A program made the position numbers and the translations under genes. Shown one piece after another: positions 26,382-35,403 of a stretch of DNA of 64,000 nucleotides. Source of the DNA: CAYONZ01 sp964405465 (GTDB lineage Bacteria; Bdellovibrionota; Bdellovibrionia; Bdellovibrionales; JAMPXM01); the NCBI GenBank assembly GCA_964405465.1, contig CAYONZ010000014.1:9906-73905 (forward strand). Direction: 5' to 3'. How positions within the stretch are numbered: position 1 is the stretch's first letter; each line of letters begins with the position of its first letter. The notes under the pieces are model-generated. The model worked only from the letters and a program-made list of their open reading frames with translations, had not been told where the DNA came from and ran no database searches.

Positions 26382-27215
26382 TTATCTCTGCTCTTGAACC
26401 GCTAGAATCTTTGCGATTTTCTCTTCAACCGCCTTCAGCTCTTCTTGCTCTTTGGTTACTTGGACCAAAAATTCACGAGCCTCATTTACTGACATGGACA
26501 GCGATGGCATATTCATGGTCTGAAATGCTATGTGAGAAAGTGAACCCAGCATCATCGCAGCCACTCCAACCATTGCTCCGCCTTCTCTAGAAAATTTAGC
26601 AAGGCCCGCACCAGCAACCAAAACGGCCATTACACCAGTGTTTGCAAAAGAGACCCCTGTCATTCCAGGGTTGCCCAATTCTTTTGCCATTTTTGTCAAA
26701 TCAACCGCGAGCGCGTTATTTACCGTCACCAACGAGTTGTACAGTGAACGCAATTGTTGATCAGGTGATGCCATGACTTGATCACTCAAACAACGGCCAT
26801 GCCGTATATCTGAATCCAAATCATTGACAGCCATAGAGACCTGTTTGGCAAGAGCCGAGTAGAAGTCGAAATTTTGTTTACTCAAATAGAGAGAGTATCC
26901 TGTCAAACCAACATCCGCAGACGCAATAAACGCCGGACCCATATTCAATTTGCCGTCTTGCATGAAGTTTGCGCCCCAAAAAAGTAACGAGACGACACCA
27001 TTGATTGCAGTTGTCGTACCATTGAATTTAGCCTGTTCCATCTGTCTTTGCACCGATTCCACTTCCGCGTTCATTGCAATGAGCCTTTGGCGCTCTAGTA
27101 CACATTGGCCTCCAGCTGCTTTTTCTGCGGCGGAGGCAACCGAAGGAAATGAAATCGAACCCAAGGTTGCAGCCACAGTGACAACTGACATCAAACTCAT
27201 TACACACTTTTTCAT
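26382..27215 (-). CDS. Exported protein with hydrophobic centre and C-terminal coiled coil
   Basis: The protein has 277 aa; ATG 27215 has GGAG five bases upstream. The signal peptide (SLMSVVTVAATLGSISFPSVASA) is clear. The mature protein has an N-terminal helix (CVLERQRLIAMNAEVESVQRQ), hydrophobic stretches near 60-110 and 195-235 (TGVMAVLVAGAGLAKFSREGG), and a final coiled coil (FLVQVTKEQEELKAVEEK). The layout resembles the next gene, 25523-26377: signal peptide, hydrophobic centre, charged coiled-coil tail. This suggests they work together in one membrane complex. No family is recognised. Confidence 0.65.
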   Translation of the reverse strand: MKKCVMSLMSVVTVAATLGSISFPSVASAAEKAAGGQCVLERQRLIAMNAEVESVQRQMEQAKFNGTTTAINGVVSLLFWGANFMQDGKLNMGPAFIASADVGLTGYSLYLSKQNFDFYSALAKQVSMAVNDLDSDIRHGRCLSDQVMASPDQQLRSLYNSLVTVNNALAVDLTKMAKELGNPGMTGVSFANTGVMAVLVAGAGLAKFSREGGAMVGVAAMMLGSLSHIAFQTMNMPSLSMSVNEAREFLVQVTKEQEELKAVEEKIAKILAVQEQR

Positions 27216-27437
27216 ATATCTCCTAACATGGTTTATCGTTGAGGTTAAATTTGGGGGTTAACTTTGGAGCGAGGCCGGTTCTCCCCTAAAACTGTAAGAC
27301 TTCAATTTGTAAGCAGCAGTTTAACAGCAAAAGCCATGATCGGCGATGACCAGAGATTAGACAGATAAAATAAACATTGTTTAGTGTTGATCCGTCTTTC
27401 CTAAAGGCCATCAAAGATGGCCTTTAGTTTCTAGTGG

Positions 27438-27638
27438 TCAATTGCGCGAGGCTAAAGGTTGGAGTTTGAAAAGTGCAAGCCCGTGCAAAGAAGAGTATGT
27501 GGGGAGCATAGAGAGCAGGCTATTCAAGGTCCCACGGAGCTGTTCGGGATCAAGTCCAAAACCGAGATCAGTTATTCGCGTAATTTCAAATGAGCGTAAA
27601 TCAAGACGTATAGTTGGCACACCAGGATGAACTCTCAT
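27438..27638 (-). CDS. Possible short gene or gene remnant (uncertain)
   Basis: A 66-aa frame (ATG 27638) with protein-like content (IRLDLRSFEITRITDLGFG and LLSMLPTYSSLHGLALF) but no signal peptide, family match or clear ribosome site. The frame is open for 17 codons more upstream. It ends in DNA (TTTCTAGTGGTC) that recurs 276 bp away at the end of the next gene. It lies in the 486-bp gap 27216-27701, which otherwise shows the leader of the 26382-27215 gene near 27216-27260. Confidence 0.3.
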   Translation of the reverse strand: MRVHPGVPTIRLDLRSFEITRITDLGFGLDPEQLRGTLNSLLSMLPTYSSLHGLALFKLQPLASRN

Positions 27639-27701
27639 TCTCCCTGGGGACGTGAGCCAAAAGCTGCCACACGCCTTAAATAGATTTTATTTTATAGGTT
27701 T

Positions 27702-28166
27702 CTATTTTCTAGTGGTCCACTGCAACTTGCAGTTCACTAGCGCGATCGGCGTGACCATAATGGAGGCTTTTCCACCAAAAATACCACCAGTTACTACGGG
27801 AGAATATCCTAGAGTTCCTGACACCGAAACTTCTTTGTCGACTGCCACATCTGCATTCAAAATGATCTGATAGCTCGCATCGTCTCTTCGCCCATTAAAA
27901 ATCGCCACCATAGGCTGAGCATATGTGTAAGGATCGAAATCAACATTGAGTTTTCGAGCTGCGGTCGTTTCGGTATTCGGAATTTTCGCACTCACTTTCG
28001 GGACGCCATTTTCGTCTAAACCTTGAAGAAGTTCTATTTTCACTGAGGGTCCAGAGCAATTTAGCTTTGAAAGTATCGGGTTCGGCTTACCGTCCATTCT
28101 TGTGTAGGCAAAAGACTTTACGGATCCAAAAAAAAGTAAAACAGTTAAAAAAGAAATGCGCGCCAT
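27702..28166 (-). CDS. Small secreted protein, unknown
   Basis: The protein has 154 aa. ATG 28166 is used because AGGAG lies nine bases upstream; the longer frame to 28190 has no site. The signal peptide is ARISFLTVLLFFGSVKSFA. The mature part is beta-rich (VKIELLQGLDENGVPKVSA, YQIILNADVAVDKEVSVSG), ends in LVNCKLQWTTRK, and has two Cys that could pair. No family is recognised. It stands about 280 bp from the dihydrouridine synthase gene at 28450; that gap shows no gene. Confidence 0.62.
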   Translation of the reverse strand: MARISFLTVLLFFGSVKSFAYTRMDGKPNPILSKLNCSGPSVKIELLQGLDENGVPKVSAKIPNTETTAARKLNVDFDPYTYAQPMVAIFNGRRDDASYQIILNADVAVDKEVSVSGTLGYSPVVTGGIFGGKASIMVTPIALVNCKLQWTTRK

Positions 28167-28449
28167 AATTAACACTCCTATAGGTTTCATTTTAAAAATT
28201 CAGCAGCGGTTGAGGTCAGATGCTACCTCCAACCGCAAACATCAAATGCAATTTGTGCAACTTCCAGATACCATTCATAATCTATTTAGTTACCACTTAA
28301 ATACTGCGACTCCCCCAAATAAACAATGTGTATTTATAGGCTCGAAACATCTTGAGGCACGGCCTTGCACAATTTATATCTCTTGTTCAATAATTAAACA
28401 CTTCCGTTTGCCGAACCACCAGACCCGATGGGCAGCTCTCTTGGCCTTC

Positions 28450-29511
28450 TTACTGGCGAAGCTCAGTCTGGGAACACATCGCTTGTGGTTGGGAAAAGAA
28501 CCGACTGATGTTCTCTCGAGCTTGTTCGTATGTTTGTGCCAGACTGACAAGTGAGTAGAGCTGTTGGCCAAACATCAACCAACATCCAGAGGTGCGTACA
28601 AAAAACTTCAACTTACGCAAACCTAACGGTTCTTGAAAATACTGCTCCATGAAATCAACCAAACGCAAAAGTGCGCGACCAAATTCACGCCCTTCCTCTT
28701 CTGGAGATCTAGGCGCAAACTCGCCCTCACGACCAGAAGGCGCAGGCCATCCCCACTGTTCACCCAATTGCCACAATAGCCATGGACGCGCGGTGAGTGC
28801 CCGTCCCACCATGACCATGTCAGCACCCGTTTCAAGTAGCATTCTCTGCGCATCTTCAGCGGTCTGCACATCGCCATTACCAATTAAACCGATAGAAATT
28901 TTCGCTCGCACCTCAGAAATCTGTGACCAATCAGCCCGGCCTCGGCGCTTTTGTTCGGCTGTTCGCGGATGCAAACAAAGCCACGCGGCACCTTCCTCTT
29001 CAAGCCCTCGCACGAAATCAAATAGAAATTGTTTATCGCCTTGAGGCCCTGCACGCAACTTTACTGACACTGGTAGCTTAGTATTTCGCACAGTCATAGC
29101 CACCACATCACGGGCGTAATTTGCGTCCCCCATAAGCGCAACACCATAATTATGTTGCAAAGCTTTGCGCACTGGACACCCCATATTGATATCAATGCCA
29201 CTCGCGCCCCACTCTTCAAGACGGCGAACAGAATCACGAATATAGCTCTCTTCATTTCCCAAAATCTGCGGCACCAGTTGGGTTTCGATCGCTGATCGCA
29301 AAGTTTCTGGTGTGGTCATTAAATTTTCATTCGGAAGGCGGCGGCTATTGAGCATCTCTGTTGGCCAAATGGTACGCGCTCCCTGAGGTAAATACTCGCG
29401 CACGAGCAGTCGAAACGCGACATGAGTCAACCCCACCATGGGCGCCAAACAAATCGGAAAATTCACTTCGTTATTAAGAATTGGCCTAGTCAGACCGACA
29501 TTGTGATTCAC
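28450..29511 (-). CDS. tRNA-dihydrouridine synthase (DusB-like)
   Basis: The protein has 353 aa; GTG 29511 is the first start in frame. It has ICLAPMVGLTHVAFRLLVREY, GIDINMGCPVRKALQHNYGVALM with the catalytic Cys, VSVKLRAGP, LHPRTAEQKRRGRADW and LIGNGDVQTAEDA, then MVMVGRALTARPWLL. The catalytic loop and the longer C-terminal helical domain fit DusB/DusA-type enzymes. It is the second Dus protein in the window (the other is at 17680), consistent with two different D-loop sites. It is divergent from purK, 44 bp apart. Confidence 0.9.
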   Translation of the reverse strand: MNHNVGLTRPILNNEVNFPICLAPMVGLTHVAFRLLVREYLPQGARTIWPTEMLNSRRLPNENLMTTPETLRSAIETQLVPQILGNEESYIRDSVRRLEEWGASGIDINMGCPVRKALQHNYGVALMGDANYARDVVAMTVRNTKLPVSVKLRAGPQGDKQFLFDFVRGLEEEGAAWLCLHPRTAEQKRRGRADWSQISEVRAKISIGLIGNGDVQTAEDAQRMLLETGADMVMVGRALTARPWLLWQLGEQWGWPAPSGREGEFAPRSPEEEGREFGRALLRLVDFMEQYFQEPLGLRKLKFFVRTSGCWLMFGQQLYSLVSLAQTYEQARENISRFFSQPQAMCSQTELRQ

Positions 29512-29555
29512 GCTTCACTCTTGACCCACCCCTGCAAAGATGTCAAAGATTATAC

Positions 29556-30680
29556 ATGCCGAAAAGCTCAATGCCGTGCCTGGGTATCTTAGGTGGTGGT
29601 CAACTCGCAAGAATGCTCGCTCTTAAAGCCCATGAGATGGGCGTGCCTGTTCGAGTCTTCTGCCAATCTGAAAATGAACCCGCGGCCCTGGTCACCGCCA
29701 AACCATTTATTGGGCAACTCGATTCTGCCACTGATCTCAAAGAATTTCTCAAATCAGTCGATGTGGCCACTTTTGAAAGTGAATTTTTGAATGCCGAGTT
29801 ATTGGCATCTCTTTCGCGCGAATTGAAAATTCCGATCTACCCAGACCCCAAACACATGGGCCAACTGCAAGATCGCCTCACGCAAAAACTCTTACTACTC
29901 GAAAACAAGATACCCACAGCACGTTTTTTAGAAGTTCGAAATTTTGCGGACCTCCTTGAGGCCTGGGACGAGTTTCACAAACAAGGTCTTGTGCTAAAAA
30001 AACGACGTTTCGGTTATGATGGCTATGGAACCTATATCGTCAAAAATTTTTCTGAATTGCTCGACTTAGAGGCCACCATCGAAAAAGAGCGTTTCGGATT
30101 CATTGCGGAAGAATTCGTTTCCTTCAAACGTGAACTCGCTGTCATGGTCACACGAAATCGAAATCACGAAATCACTGTGCTGCCGTTTGTTGAGTCCTTG
30201 CAAAAGAACTCGAAGTGTTTTTGGGTGAAAGGACCAATCAACAAACCAGAATTCAAGAAAATAGGCAAACGGCTCAAGAGTTTTCTCGAAGACATTAAAT
30301 ATGTCGGAATTATGGGTATCGAGTTTTTTGATACCAGTGACGGTTTGATTGTAAATGAAATCGCACCTCGTGTGCACAATTCAGGTCACTACTCACTCGA
30401 TGCTTTGACTGAGGATCAATTCACTCTGCATATCAAAGCTGTGCTTGGCTTCAAGTCTGCAAAAGTCAAATTACTCAGCCCGGGATTTGCGATGGTGAAT
30501 TTGCTGGGGACAAGCACGCTAGCACCAATTTGGCAGTTGCCTGCAGAGGTGAAGCTCCATTGGTATGGCAAATCCGAAAATCGTAGGGGCCGCAAAATGG
30601 GACATTATAATATCTTAGACAAAAACCCGAATACGGCCCTCAAACGAGGACTCGCAGCACTTAAAAATTTTCAACTTTGA
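29556..30680 (+). CDS. purK: 5-(carboxyamino)imidazole ribonucleotide synthase
   Basis: The protein has 374 aa. PurK uses ATP and bicarbonate to carboxylate AIR in purine synthesis. It is an ATP-grasp protein: LGILGGGQLARML at the N-terminus, QDRLTQKLLLLENKIPTARF, LVLKKRRFGYDGYGTYIV, AEEFVSFKRELAVMV, and NEIAPRVHNSGHYSLDA. The gene precedes purE with a short overlap region, so the pair is one operon. The gene order purK-purE is the reverse of E. coli purE-purK. No clear Shine-Dalgarno is seen, and an ATG at 29571 is a possible alternative. Confidence 0.95.
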   Translation: MPKSSMPCLGILGGGQLARMLALKAHEMGVPVRVFCQSENEPAALVTAKPFIGQLDSATDLKEFLKSVDVATFESEFLNAELLASLSRELKIPIYPDPKHMGQLQDRLTQKLLLLENKIPTARFLEVRNFADLLEAWDEFHKQGLVLKKRRFGYDGYGTYIVKNFSELLDLEATIEKERFGFIAEEFVSFKRELAVMVTRNRNHEITVLPFVESLQKNSKCFWVKGPINKPEFKKIGKRLKSFLEDIKYVGIMGIEFFDTSDGLIVNEIAPRVHNSGHYSLDALTEDQFTLHIKAVLGFKSAKVKLLSPGFAMVNLLGTSTLAPIWQLPAEVKLHWYGKSENRRGRKMGHYNILDKNPNTALKRGLAALKNFQL

Positions 30681-30709
30681 TTCAACTTCGGTTCAACGGG
30701 AGATCAGTC

Positions 30710-31255
30710 ATGAAAAAAAAATCAGTCCGTCCTCTTGTCGCATTGATCATGGGAAGTGAATCCGACTGGCCTGTCATGCAAGATGCATCGAAGGTCTTAA
30801 AAGATTTCGGAATCGCCTACGAAGTTGAGATTGTGTCGGCTCATCGCACGCCAGAAAAAATGGTCGCCTTCGCTCAAGAAGCAGCTCAACGTGGCCTTAA
30901 AGTGATCATCGCCGGCGCAGGTGGGGCCGCCCATTTACCTGGAATGGTTGCTTCTCTTACTACCCTGCCCGTCGTGGGTGTGCCAGTGCAAATTGGATCA
31001 CTCAAAGGTCTCGATGCTCTTTTGTCGATCGCGCAAATGCCTAAAGGAGTTCCTGTTGCCACCATGGCTGTAGACAACTCATTCAATGCCGGATTGTTCG
31101 CGGTTCGCTTACTTGCAATTTCCGACATGAATCTAGCCAATAAACTTTCCACATTTCAGGTGCTACAAAAAAACAAAGTGGCAGCTATGAACAAAAAACT
31201 GCACCGCAGATCGAATGTCAAAACTCGATCTAAATCGACACGAACTTCCAAATAA
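30710..31255 (+). CDS. purE: 5-(carboxyamino)imidazole ribonucleotide mutase
   Basis: The protein has 181 aa. ATG 30710 has GGGAG upstream and is preferred to TTG 30677, which overlaps purK. PurE moves the carboxyl group of N5-CAIR to give CAIR. Signatures are LIMGSESDWPVMQDA, VSAHRTPEKMV, IAGAGGAAHLPGMVAS, and VPVQIGSLKGLDALLSIAQMP. The core is normal length (about 160 aa), with an extra Lys/Arg/Ser-rich tail of about 20 residues (KKLHRRSNVKTRSKSTRTSK) not usual for PurE. It ends close to the convergent histidine kinase gene. Confidence 0.95.
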   Translation: MKKKSVRPLVALIMGSESDWPVMQDASKVLKDFGIAYEVEIVSAHRTPEKMVAFAQEAAQRGLKVIIAGAGGAAHLPGMVASLTTLPVVGVPVQIGSLKGLDALLSIAQMPKGVPVATMAVDNSFNAGLFAVRLLAISDMNLANKLSTFQVLQKNKVAAMNKKLHRRSNVKTRSKSTRTSK

Positions 31256-31266
31256 ATATTTATTAT

Positions 31267-32475
31267 TTATGCGGCCAGATCGCCCCATTTGTCCGGACGA
31301 GAGCGATAGAGTTCCTCAGGCAAAACCTTGATATTGGGAATATCGATGTAAAACTCGGTCCCAACACCAACCTCACTGGTGAGGCTCAATTCCCCACCCA
31401 TTCCATTCATCAAACGCTTGGAAATTGGCATTCCAAGGCCAGTTCCTTTTTGATGTTTAGAAACGTTACCAAGTGTTTCGAATTCATTAAACACTTGTGA
31501 GGTCTTGTCTTCTGGAATCCCAATTCCCGAGTCTTTAACCACCACACGAGTGAAGTCGCCATAGGTTTGTAAGAATATTTTTAAATCTCCACCCTCGCGA
31601 TTGTATTTGATACCATTGTTGATCACGTTATTCAGAACCTCTGACATTCTGATCTCGTCGAAATAGCAGAGCACATCCTCTTCCGGGAGGTTCACCGACA
31701 TGGTAACTTTCGATTGTTCACAAAGATGCACCACGTTTTCAGTTAAACGTGCGACCAGTTTATTCAGGGACCTTTGCTCAATATAGTAGTCCATTTTTCC
31801 GGCTTGAACCTTTGCAAAATCAAGAACGTCATTTACGAGATCCATCAAAGCCCAACCCTGCTCGTAGATGGTTTTGATAAAATCATCTTTTTGCTGCTCA
31901 GACTCATAAAGCTTTAAAACAATGGCCTCTGCTGTCGCCACAATGGCAGAGAGCGGAGTCCGAAGTTCGTGAGTCGTGAGCGCGATAAATTTGTCTTTCG
32001 CATGATCTAGCTCTTTGAGCTGCCTGTTTTGTTCGAGAAGTTCTTGATAGGCATTGCGAATCTCGTCTTGCTTTACCGAAATCTCTCGCTGAAGCTTTTT
32101 TTGAAAAGTGATGTCCTGAAACATGATCATTAAAATCTGTGATTCATCATCCCCAGGCAAATACTTAACTCCCAAGTTGGCAACGAAGTTTTGACCATTG
32201 ATTTTCGAAACCATCACTTCTTGTAAAAGCCCCTCATAGCGAACCAACTCTTCAGAGAATGCACGCATCTTTCCTCTGGTCTCCTTAGGGTAAAGATCGC
32301 TCAAATAAATTTTCATCGACATGCCAGAATCACCTGAGGGCATATACTCTAAAACTTCCTTCGCCAAGTTATTAATGAATATACACTCTTGGGTATCTAA
32401 GCGAAAAGCCATAATTCCCATAATGGCTTCTTGAGCAACAACTTCAAAGAAATGTGCAGACTTGATTTGCGACAT
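31267..32475 (-). CDS. PAS-domain sensor histidine kinase
   Basis: The protein has 402 aa from ATG 32475, one base after the HDOD stop with GGGGG upstream. No membrane segment is seen, so it is cytosolic. A PAS-type sensor covers about residues 10-130, then a coiled coil, then the kinase core: THELRTPLSAI (phospho-His), NNVINNGIKYN (N box), KDSGIGIPED, and GTGLGMPISK. It likely feeds the receiver protein at 33366 and the HDOD protein in the same run of genes. The PAS ligand is unknown. Confidence 0.93.
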   Translation of the reverse strand: MSQIKSAHFFEVVAQEAIMGIMAFRLDTQECIFINNLAKEVLEYMPSGDSGMSMKIYLSDLYPKETRGKMRAFSEELVRYEGLLQEVMVSKINGQNFVANLGVKYLPGDDESQILMIMFQDITFQKKLQREISVKQDEIRNAYQELLEQNRQLKELDHAKDKFIALTTHELRTPLSAIVATAEAIVLKLYESEQQKDDFIKTIYEQGWALMDLVNDVLDFAKVQAGKMDYYIEQRSLNKLVARLTENVVHLCEQSKVTMSVNLPEEDVLCYFDEIRMSEVLNNVINNGIKYNREGGDLKIFLQTYGDFTRVVVKDSGIGIPEDKTSQVFNEFETLGNVSKHQKGTGLGMPISKRLMNGMGGELSLTSEVGVGTEFYIDIPNIKVLPEELYRSRPDKWGDLAA

Positions 32476-32476
32476 C

Positions 32477-33361
32477 TCAGCCCCCAATGATTTTCAAAAA
32501 TGCTTCAGCGTTGGTCAAAGTGTTCTGAATTTTTTTAACTAACTCTTTAAGTCCTTCTTGATCCAAGCGAAGTCTTTCAGAAATCATTTTCGGAACCCCC
32601 AGCACTACATCGTGACCGCTGTTTCCGAATTTCAAAGCATGAACGAGTAGATTTCCAAGAAACACAATATCCACAACCAAATTCAATTCAGCAGAAAGAT
32701 TATGCCGCAATCCCATTTCCTTTTGATGGTGAAATTGCACCACGGCCTGGATATGGGATGGCAACCGCCATTTTCCAGCGAGACTTGCCCCGATATTGGT
32801 GTGTCGAGGTAAACCCAATTTGTCTTCGGCATCAAATATACTCACAGTATTTTCTTTGGCAAAAACCATGGTTTCGACAAAAATCTCAGGAGCCACAATG
32901 TAAATTGCGATTTTACCCATGTCGTGCACCAGTCCACATGTGAATAAATCAGAAGGATTCTTGTGGTGTACATGCTTGGCAATCGTTTCTGAGGCCATGG
33001 CTACCCCAATGGCATGTTTCCAAAACTGATTGAGGTCTAATTGTGCTGGGCCCTTCACTTCTAAGGCTTTGATAATCGATGCCGACAAGACCAACTGATG
33101 AATAGTATCGTAACCAATGTAGGCAATCGCACGCTGCAAAGTAGATACTCCACCTGGAATGGCATAGTAAGCCGAGTTCGCCAGGCGCAGAACTTTTGTT
33201 GTCATACTTTGGTCATTCGACATGAGCTCTTCAACTTCCGAGGTTGACGACATCGGATCGTTGATCACACGACTCAACTCATACACGACCGTCGGCAGAG
33301 TCGGTAACTCATCAAGCCTCTCCACGATATTCGGGATCTGGCGTTCTGCTGGTGCTCCCAT
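32477..33361 (-). CDS. HDOD-domain signalling protein
   Basis: The protein has 294 aa. The HDOD fold is clear: LPTLPTVVYELSRVINDP, KVLRLANSAYYAI, AIAYIGYDTIHQLVLS and FTCGLVHDMGKIAIYI. HDOD resembles HD phosphohydrolases; this copy keeps an HD pair in LVHDMGKIA, so it may still bind metal. It sits between a receiver gene and a histidine kinase with 1-4 bp spacing, so the three form an operon. A role in signal transmission is inferred; no output domain is fused. Confidence 0.92.
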   Translation of the reverse strand: MGAPAERQIPNIVERLDELPTLPTVVYELSRVINDPMSSTSEVEELMSNDQSMTTKVLRLANSAYYAIPGGVSTLQRAIAYIGYDTIHQLVLSASIIKALEVKGPAQLDLNQFWKHAIGVAMASETIAKHVHHKNPSDLFTCGLVHDMGKIAIYIVAPEIFVETMVFAKENTVSIFDAEDKLGLPRHTNIGASLAGKWRLPSHIQAVVQFHHQKEMGLRHNLSAELNLVVDIVFLGNLLVHALKFGNSGHDVVLGVPKMISERLRLDQEGLKELVKKIQNTLTNAEAFLKIIGG

Positions 33362-33365
33362 GCAA

Positions 33366-33797
33366 TCAACCTGCTAACTTTGGAAACTTTTTGTTTGGAA
33401 ATACTTCTTGAAGTTTAGAAGAGACACGTTGAAAGGTGACCGGCTTCAAAATGTATCCGCTCACATTTAAATTCTTTGCCTCAAAGATATAGTCTTTATC
33501 CGAGACTGCGGTCACCAACATGAACGGCAGACCTTCCATCGACTTGTTGTTTCTCACTCTGCGCAAAAGCTCAAGCCCATCCATTTTCGGCATCATGATA
33601 TCTGAAATCACTGCAACAATTTTTTTATCACCACTCGCTTCCAGCGCATTCCATGCCTTCTCCCCGTCATCACACTCGATGACCGAGAAACCAAGTTTTC
33701 GCAAGAGTAGAACCAAAATTGTTCGGTTCGGCGACGAATCTTCGGCGACGACCACATACTCTACGTTTTCTGCTGGCGTCGAATTTTCAGAACTCAT
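33366..33797 (-). CDS. CheY-like response regulator
   Basis: The protein has 143 aa; ATG 33797 has GAGG upstream. It is a lone receiver: acidic residues in VVAEDSSPNRT, phospho-Asp in VISDIMMPKMDGLELL, and Thr/Lys in MLVTAVS and GYILKPVT. No output domain is present, so it acts by binding a partner, as CheY does. Four bases separate it from the HDOD gene. A kinase for it is probably the one at 31267. Confidence 0.95.
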   Translation of the reverse strand: MSSENSTPAENVEYVVVAEDSSPNRTILVLLLRKLGFSVIECDDGEKAWNALEASGDKKIVAVISDIMMPKMDGLELLRRVRNNKSMEGLPFMLVTAVSDKDYIFEAKNLNVSGYILKPVTFQRVSSKLQEVFPNKKFPKLAG

Positions 33798-34086
33798 GGC
33801 GATTACCTCGTGGGAGTTGCAATTGCAGATCGATATTACACTTCACCTATCGGCAGTATTTTCGTTTTAATTGAAGTCCCGATCGACATTCTTAAAAGTC
33901 TCTCAGCATTTTCTTGATGATTTGTAACCCCTCGATCTCTGTCGAGTTTTAACACAAATGTGGATCGGAGAGAGATCTTCGACCTCTCCGATTGAAGGTA
34001 AAAGATGTATTGAGATATGACGTTGTCTAGACATCGAGGCCCAAAACTAGGACCTGCAAGTCAGATAAACAAAGTCTATTTTGGTA
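33798..34086. other. 289-bp gap between two signalling units
   Basis: No gene is supported here. It contains the likely leader of the receiver gene and may carry the end of the STAS-ATPase-phosphatase transcript. Paired CTCTCCGAT-like and ATCGGAG-like segments near 33960-34000 (GATCGGAGAG against CTCTCCGATT) could fold. Confidence 0.4.
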
Positions 34087-34593
34087 TCAGCCGCCCACCA
34101 TTTTTTTCAAGAATTGAAAATATTTGGCCTCGGTCGCATCCATCTCCAATTCGCATGCTGCTTCTTTACAAGCTTTCATTGAATTGAGATCGTAATTCAA
34201 TTTGTAGCTACCAGGAGACAATTGAACTTCCTGACCAATATTGAAAAGTAAATTTTCTTCTTTGTCACACTTCTCGCAATAGAACGGAACAAAAAAAGAT
34301 TTCACTACAGCATTTTTCGGCAAGAACCCTTCGACCATGTTCAACTGAAATACAAGTGGCTTCGGACACTTCATCAACACCACTTGAACCTTCTCTGCCA
34401 AAGGTTTGATCCAATTCAACCACTCTCGAATTCCAACTGAATTGATTGCTGTTACACCCTTCAGATCCACAAATAGAACTTTGTATTTAGAAGTGTCCAT
34501 CGGTGGAAATTGAACATCTTCATCGATGGGTCCTTCAAATACAAAAAGAAGATTTGCCCCATCTGCTTTTTCTAAAACTCGAAAATCGGCCAT
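34087..34593 (-). CDS. STAS-domain anti-sigma-antagonist-like protein with CxxC site
   Basis: The protein has 168 aa; ATG 34593 has GGGAGA upstream. The N-terminal half is a STAS domain: VLFVDLKGVTAINSVGIREWLNWI, where the Ser (NSVG) is the usual phosphorylation site of SpoIIAA-type proteins. The C-terminal part has YCEKCDKEE, a CxxC, and two more Cys later (ACKEAACELEM), so a zinc site or disulfide is possible. It follows an anti-sigma-like ATPase and a PP2C phosphatase, the classical partner-switching set. The CxxC extension is not part of standard STAS proteins. Confidence 0.85.
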   Translation of the reverse strand: MADFRVLEKADGANLLFVFEGPIDEDVQFPPMDTSKYKVLFVDLKGVTAINSVGIREWLNWIKPLAEKVQVVLMKCPKPLVFQLNMVEGFLPKNAVVKSFFVPFYCEKCDKEENLLFNIGQEVQLSPGSYKLNYDLNSMKACKEAACELEMDATEAKYFQFLKKMVGG

Positions 34594-34620
34594 AAAATCT
34601 CCCCTACTACTCATCCTATC

Positions 34621-35403
34621 TTAAATTACTAAAATATGTAAACTCTTAGGTAAATGAACTGTTTCTTTCAATCGCAAACTTAGAGGAAGTACTCCACAGA
34701 CCACCGTGCGTTTTCCTTTTTCAACAGCAATATAGAGACTCATACAGGTATTAAACACCATATAGCTACCAATACCAGCACCACCTGATTCAGCCATATT
34801 GATTGAGCGCGCGACTCCATTTTTGTAACAATCCGAAATCTTGTGAACCATCTTCATTGGGTCTAGTTTTCCGTAACTGTCACTACAGCACAAAACTAGA
34901 CGTTGGCCATCGGACTTCGCTGTAAAGTGCACAATGCCCGACTGGACTTCGACACCTTCTTCGGCCCGCAGTTTTCCATGAAATGCGTTCTTCGCACCAT
35001 TGGTGAAAAGTTCATCAGCCACCATTATCGCGTCATCCCGAATGGCACGTGTTCCATTTAAAGCCATTAAAAATGATTCCAGTTGTGCCAAAACATTTTT
35101 CTTAGAGTCGGTGGCACTCGAGACCACATCAAGCCCGCCCTCGGCATACTGCCCATTTCCAAAAATGACGTCGATGGGATCATTAAAAAATTTTGCCGGC
35201 TCCACGATCATCGTTTTTGCCGCAACGAGCTCCTTTTCAAAAGCCAACGAATCTTTTTGCACAATGTGTAGCATATCGTTGTGTGCAGCCAACTTAACCA
35301 CTTCTTCCGGCAGAAGACTTTTGCCAACACCAATATGATAATTATCGACTTTAGAACTCGGCAAACCTGATCCTAAATCATAAAGTTCCACGGAGCGAAT
35401 CAA
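34621..35403 (-). CDS. Anti-sigma-factor-like serine kinase/ATPase (GHKL fold)
   Basis: The protein has 260 aa. TTG 35403 is chosen because its TTGA overlaps the stop of the phosphatase gene and AGGGGG lies just upstream. The C-terminal half is a GHKL ATPase: VADELFTNGAKNAFHG (N box), CCSDSYGKLDP (G1) and GGAGIGSYMVF (G2), as in RsbW/SpoIIAB. The N-terminal 100 residues have no clear fold. It would bind or phosphorylate the STAS protein at 34087. A sigma factor partner is not in the window. Confidence 0.85.
   Translation of the reverse strand: MIRSVELYDLGSGLPSSKVDNYHIGVGKSLLPEEVVKLAAHNDMLHIVQKDSLAFEKELVAAKTMIVEPAKFFNDPIDVIFGNGQYAEGGLDVVSSATDSKKNVLAQLESFLMALNGTRAIRDDAIMVADELFTNGAKNAFHGKLRAEEGVEVQSGIVHFTAKSDGQRLVLCCSDSYGKLDPMKMVHKISDCYKNGVARSINMAESGGAGIGSYMVFNTCMSLYIAVEKGKRTVVCGVLPLSLRLKETVHLPKSLHILVI

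Noticed and set aside
27424..27715. Repeated TTTCTAGTGGTC as possible attachment site
   Set aside because: Only 12 bp, 276 bp apart, at the ends of two minus-strand frames; no integrase or mobile gene lies between.
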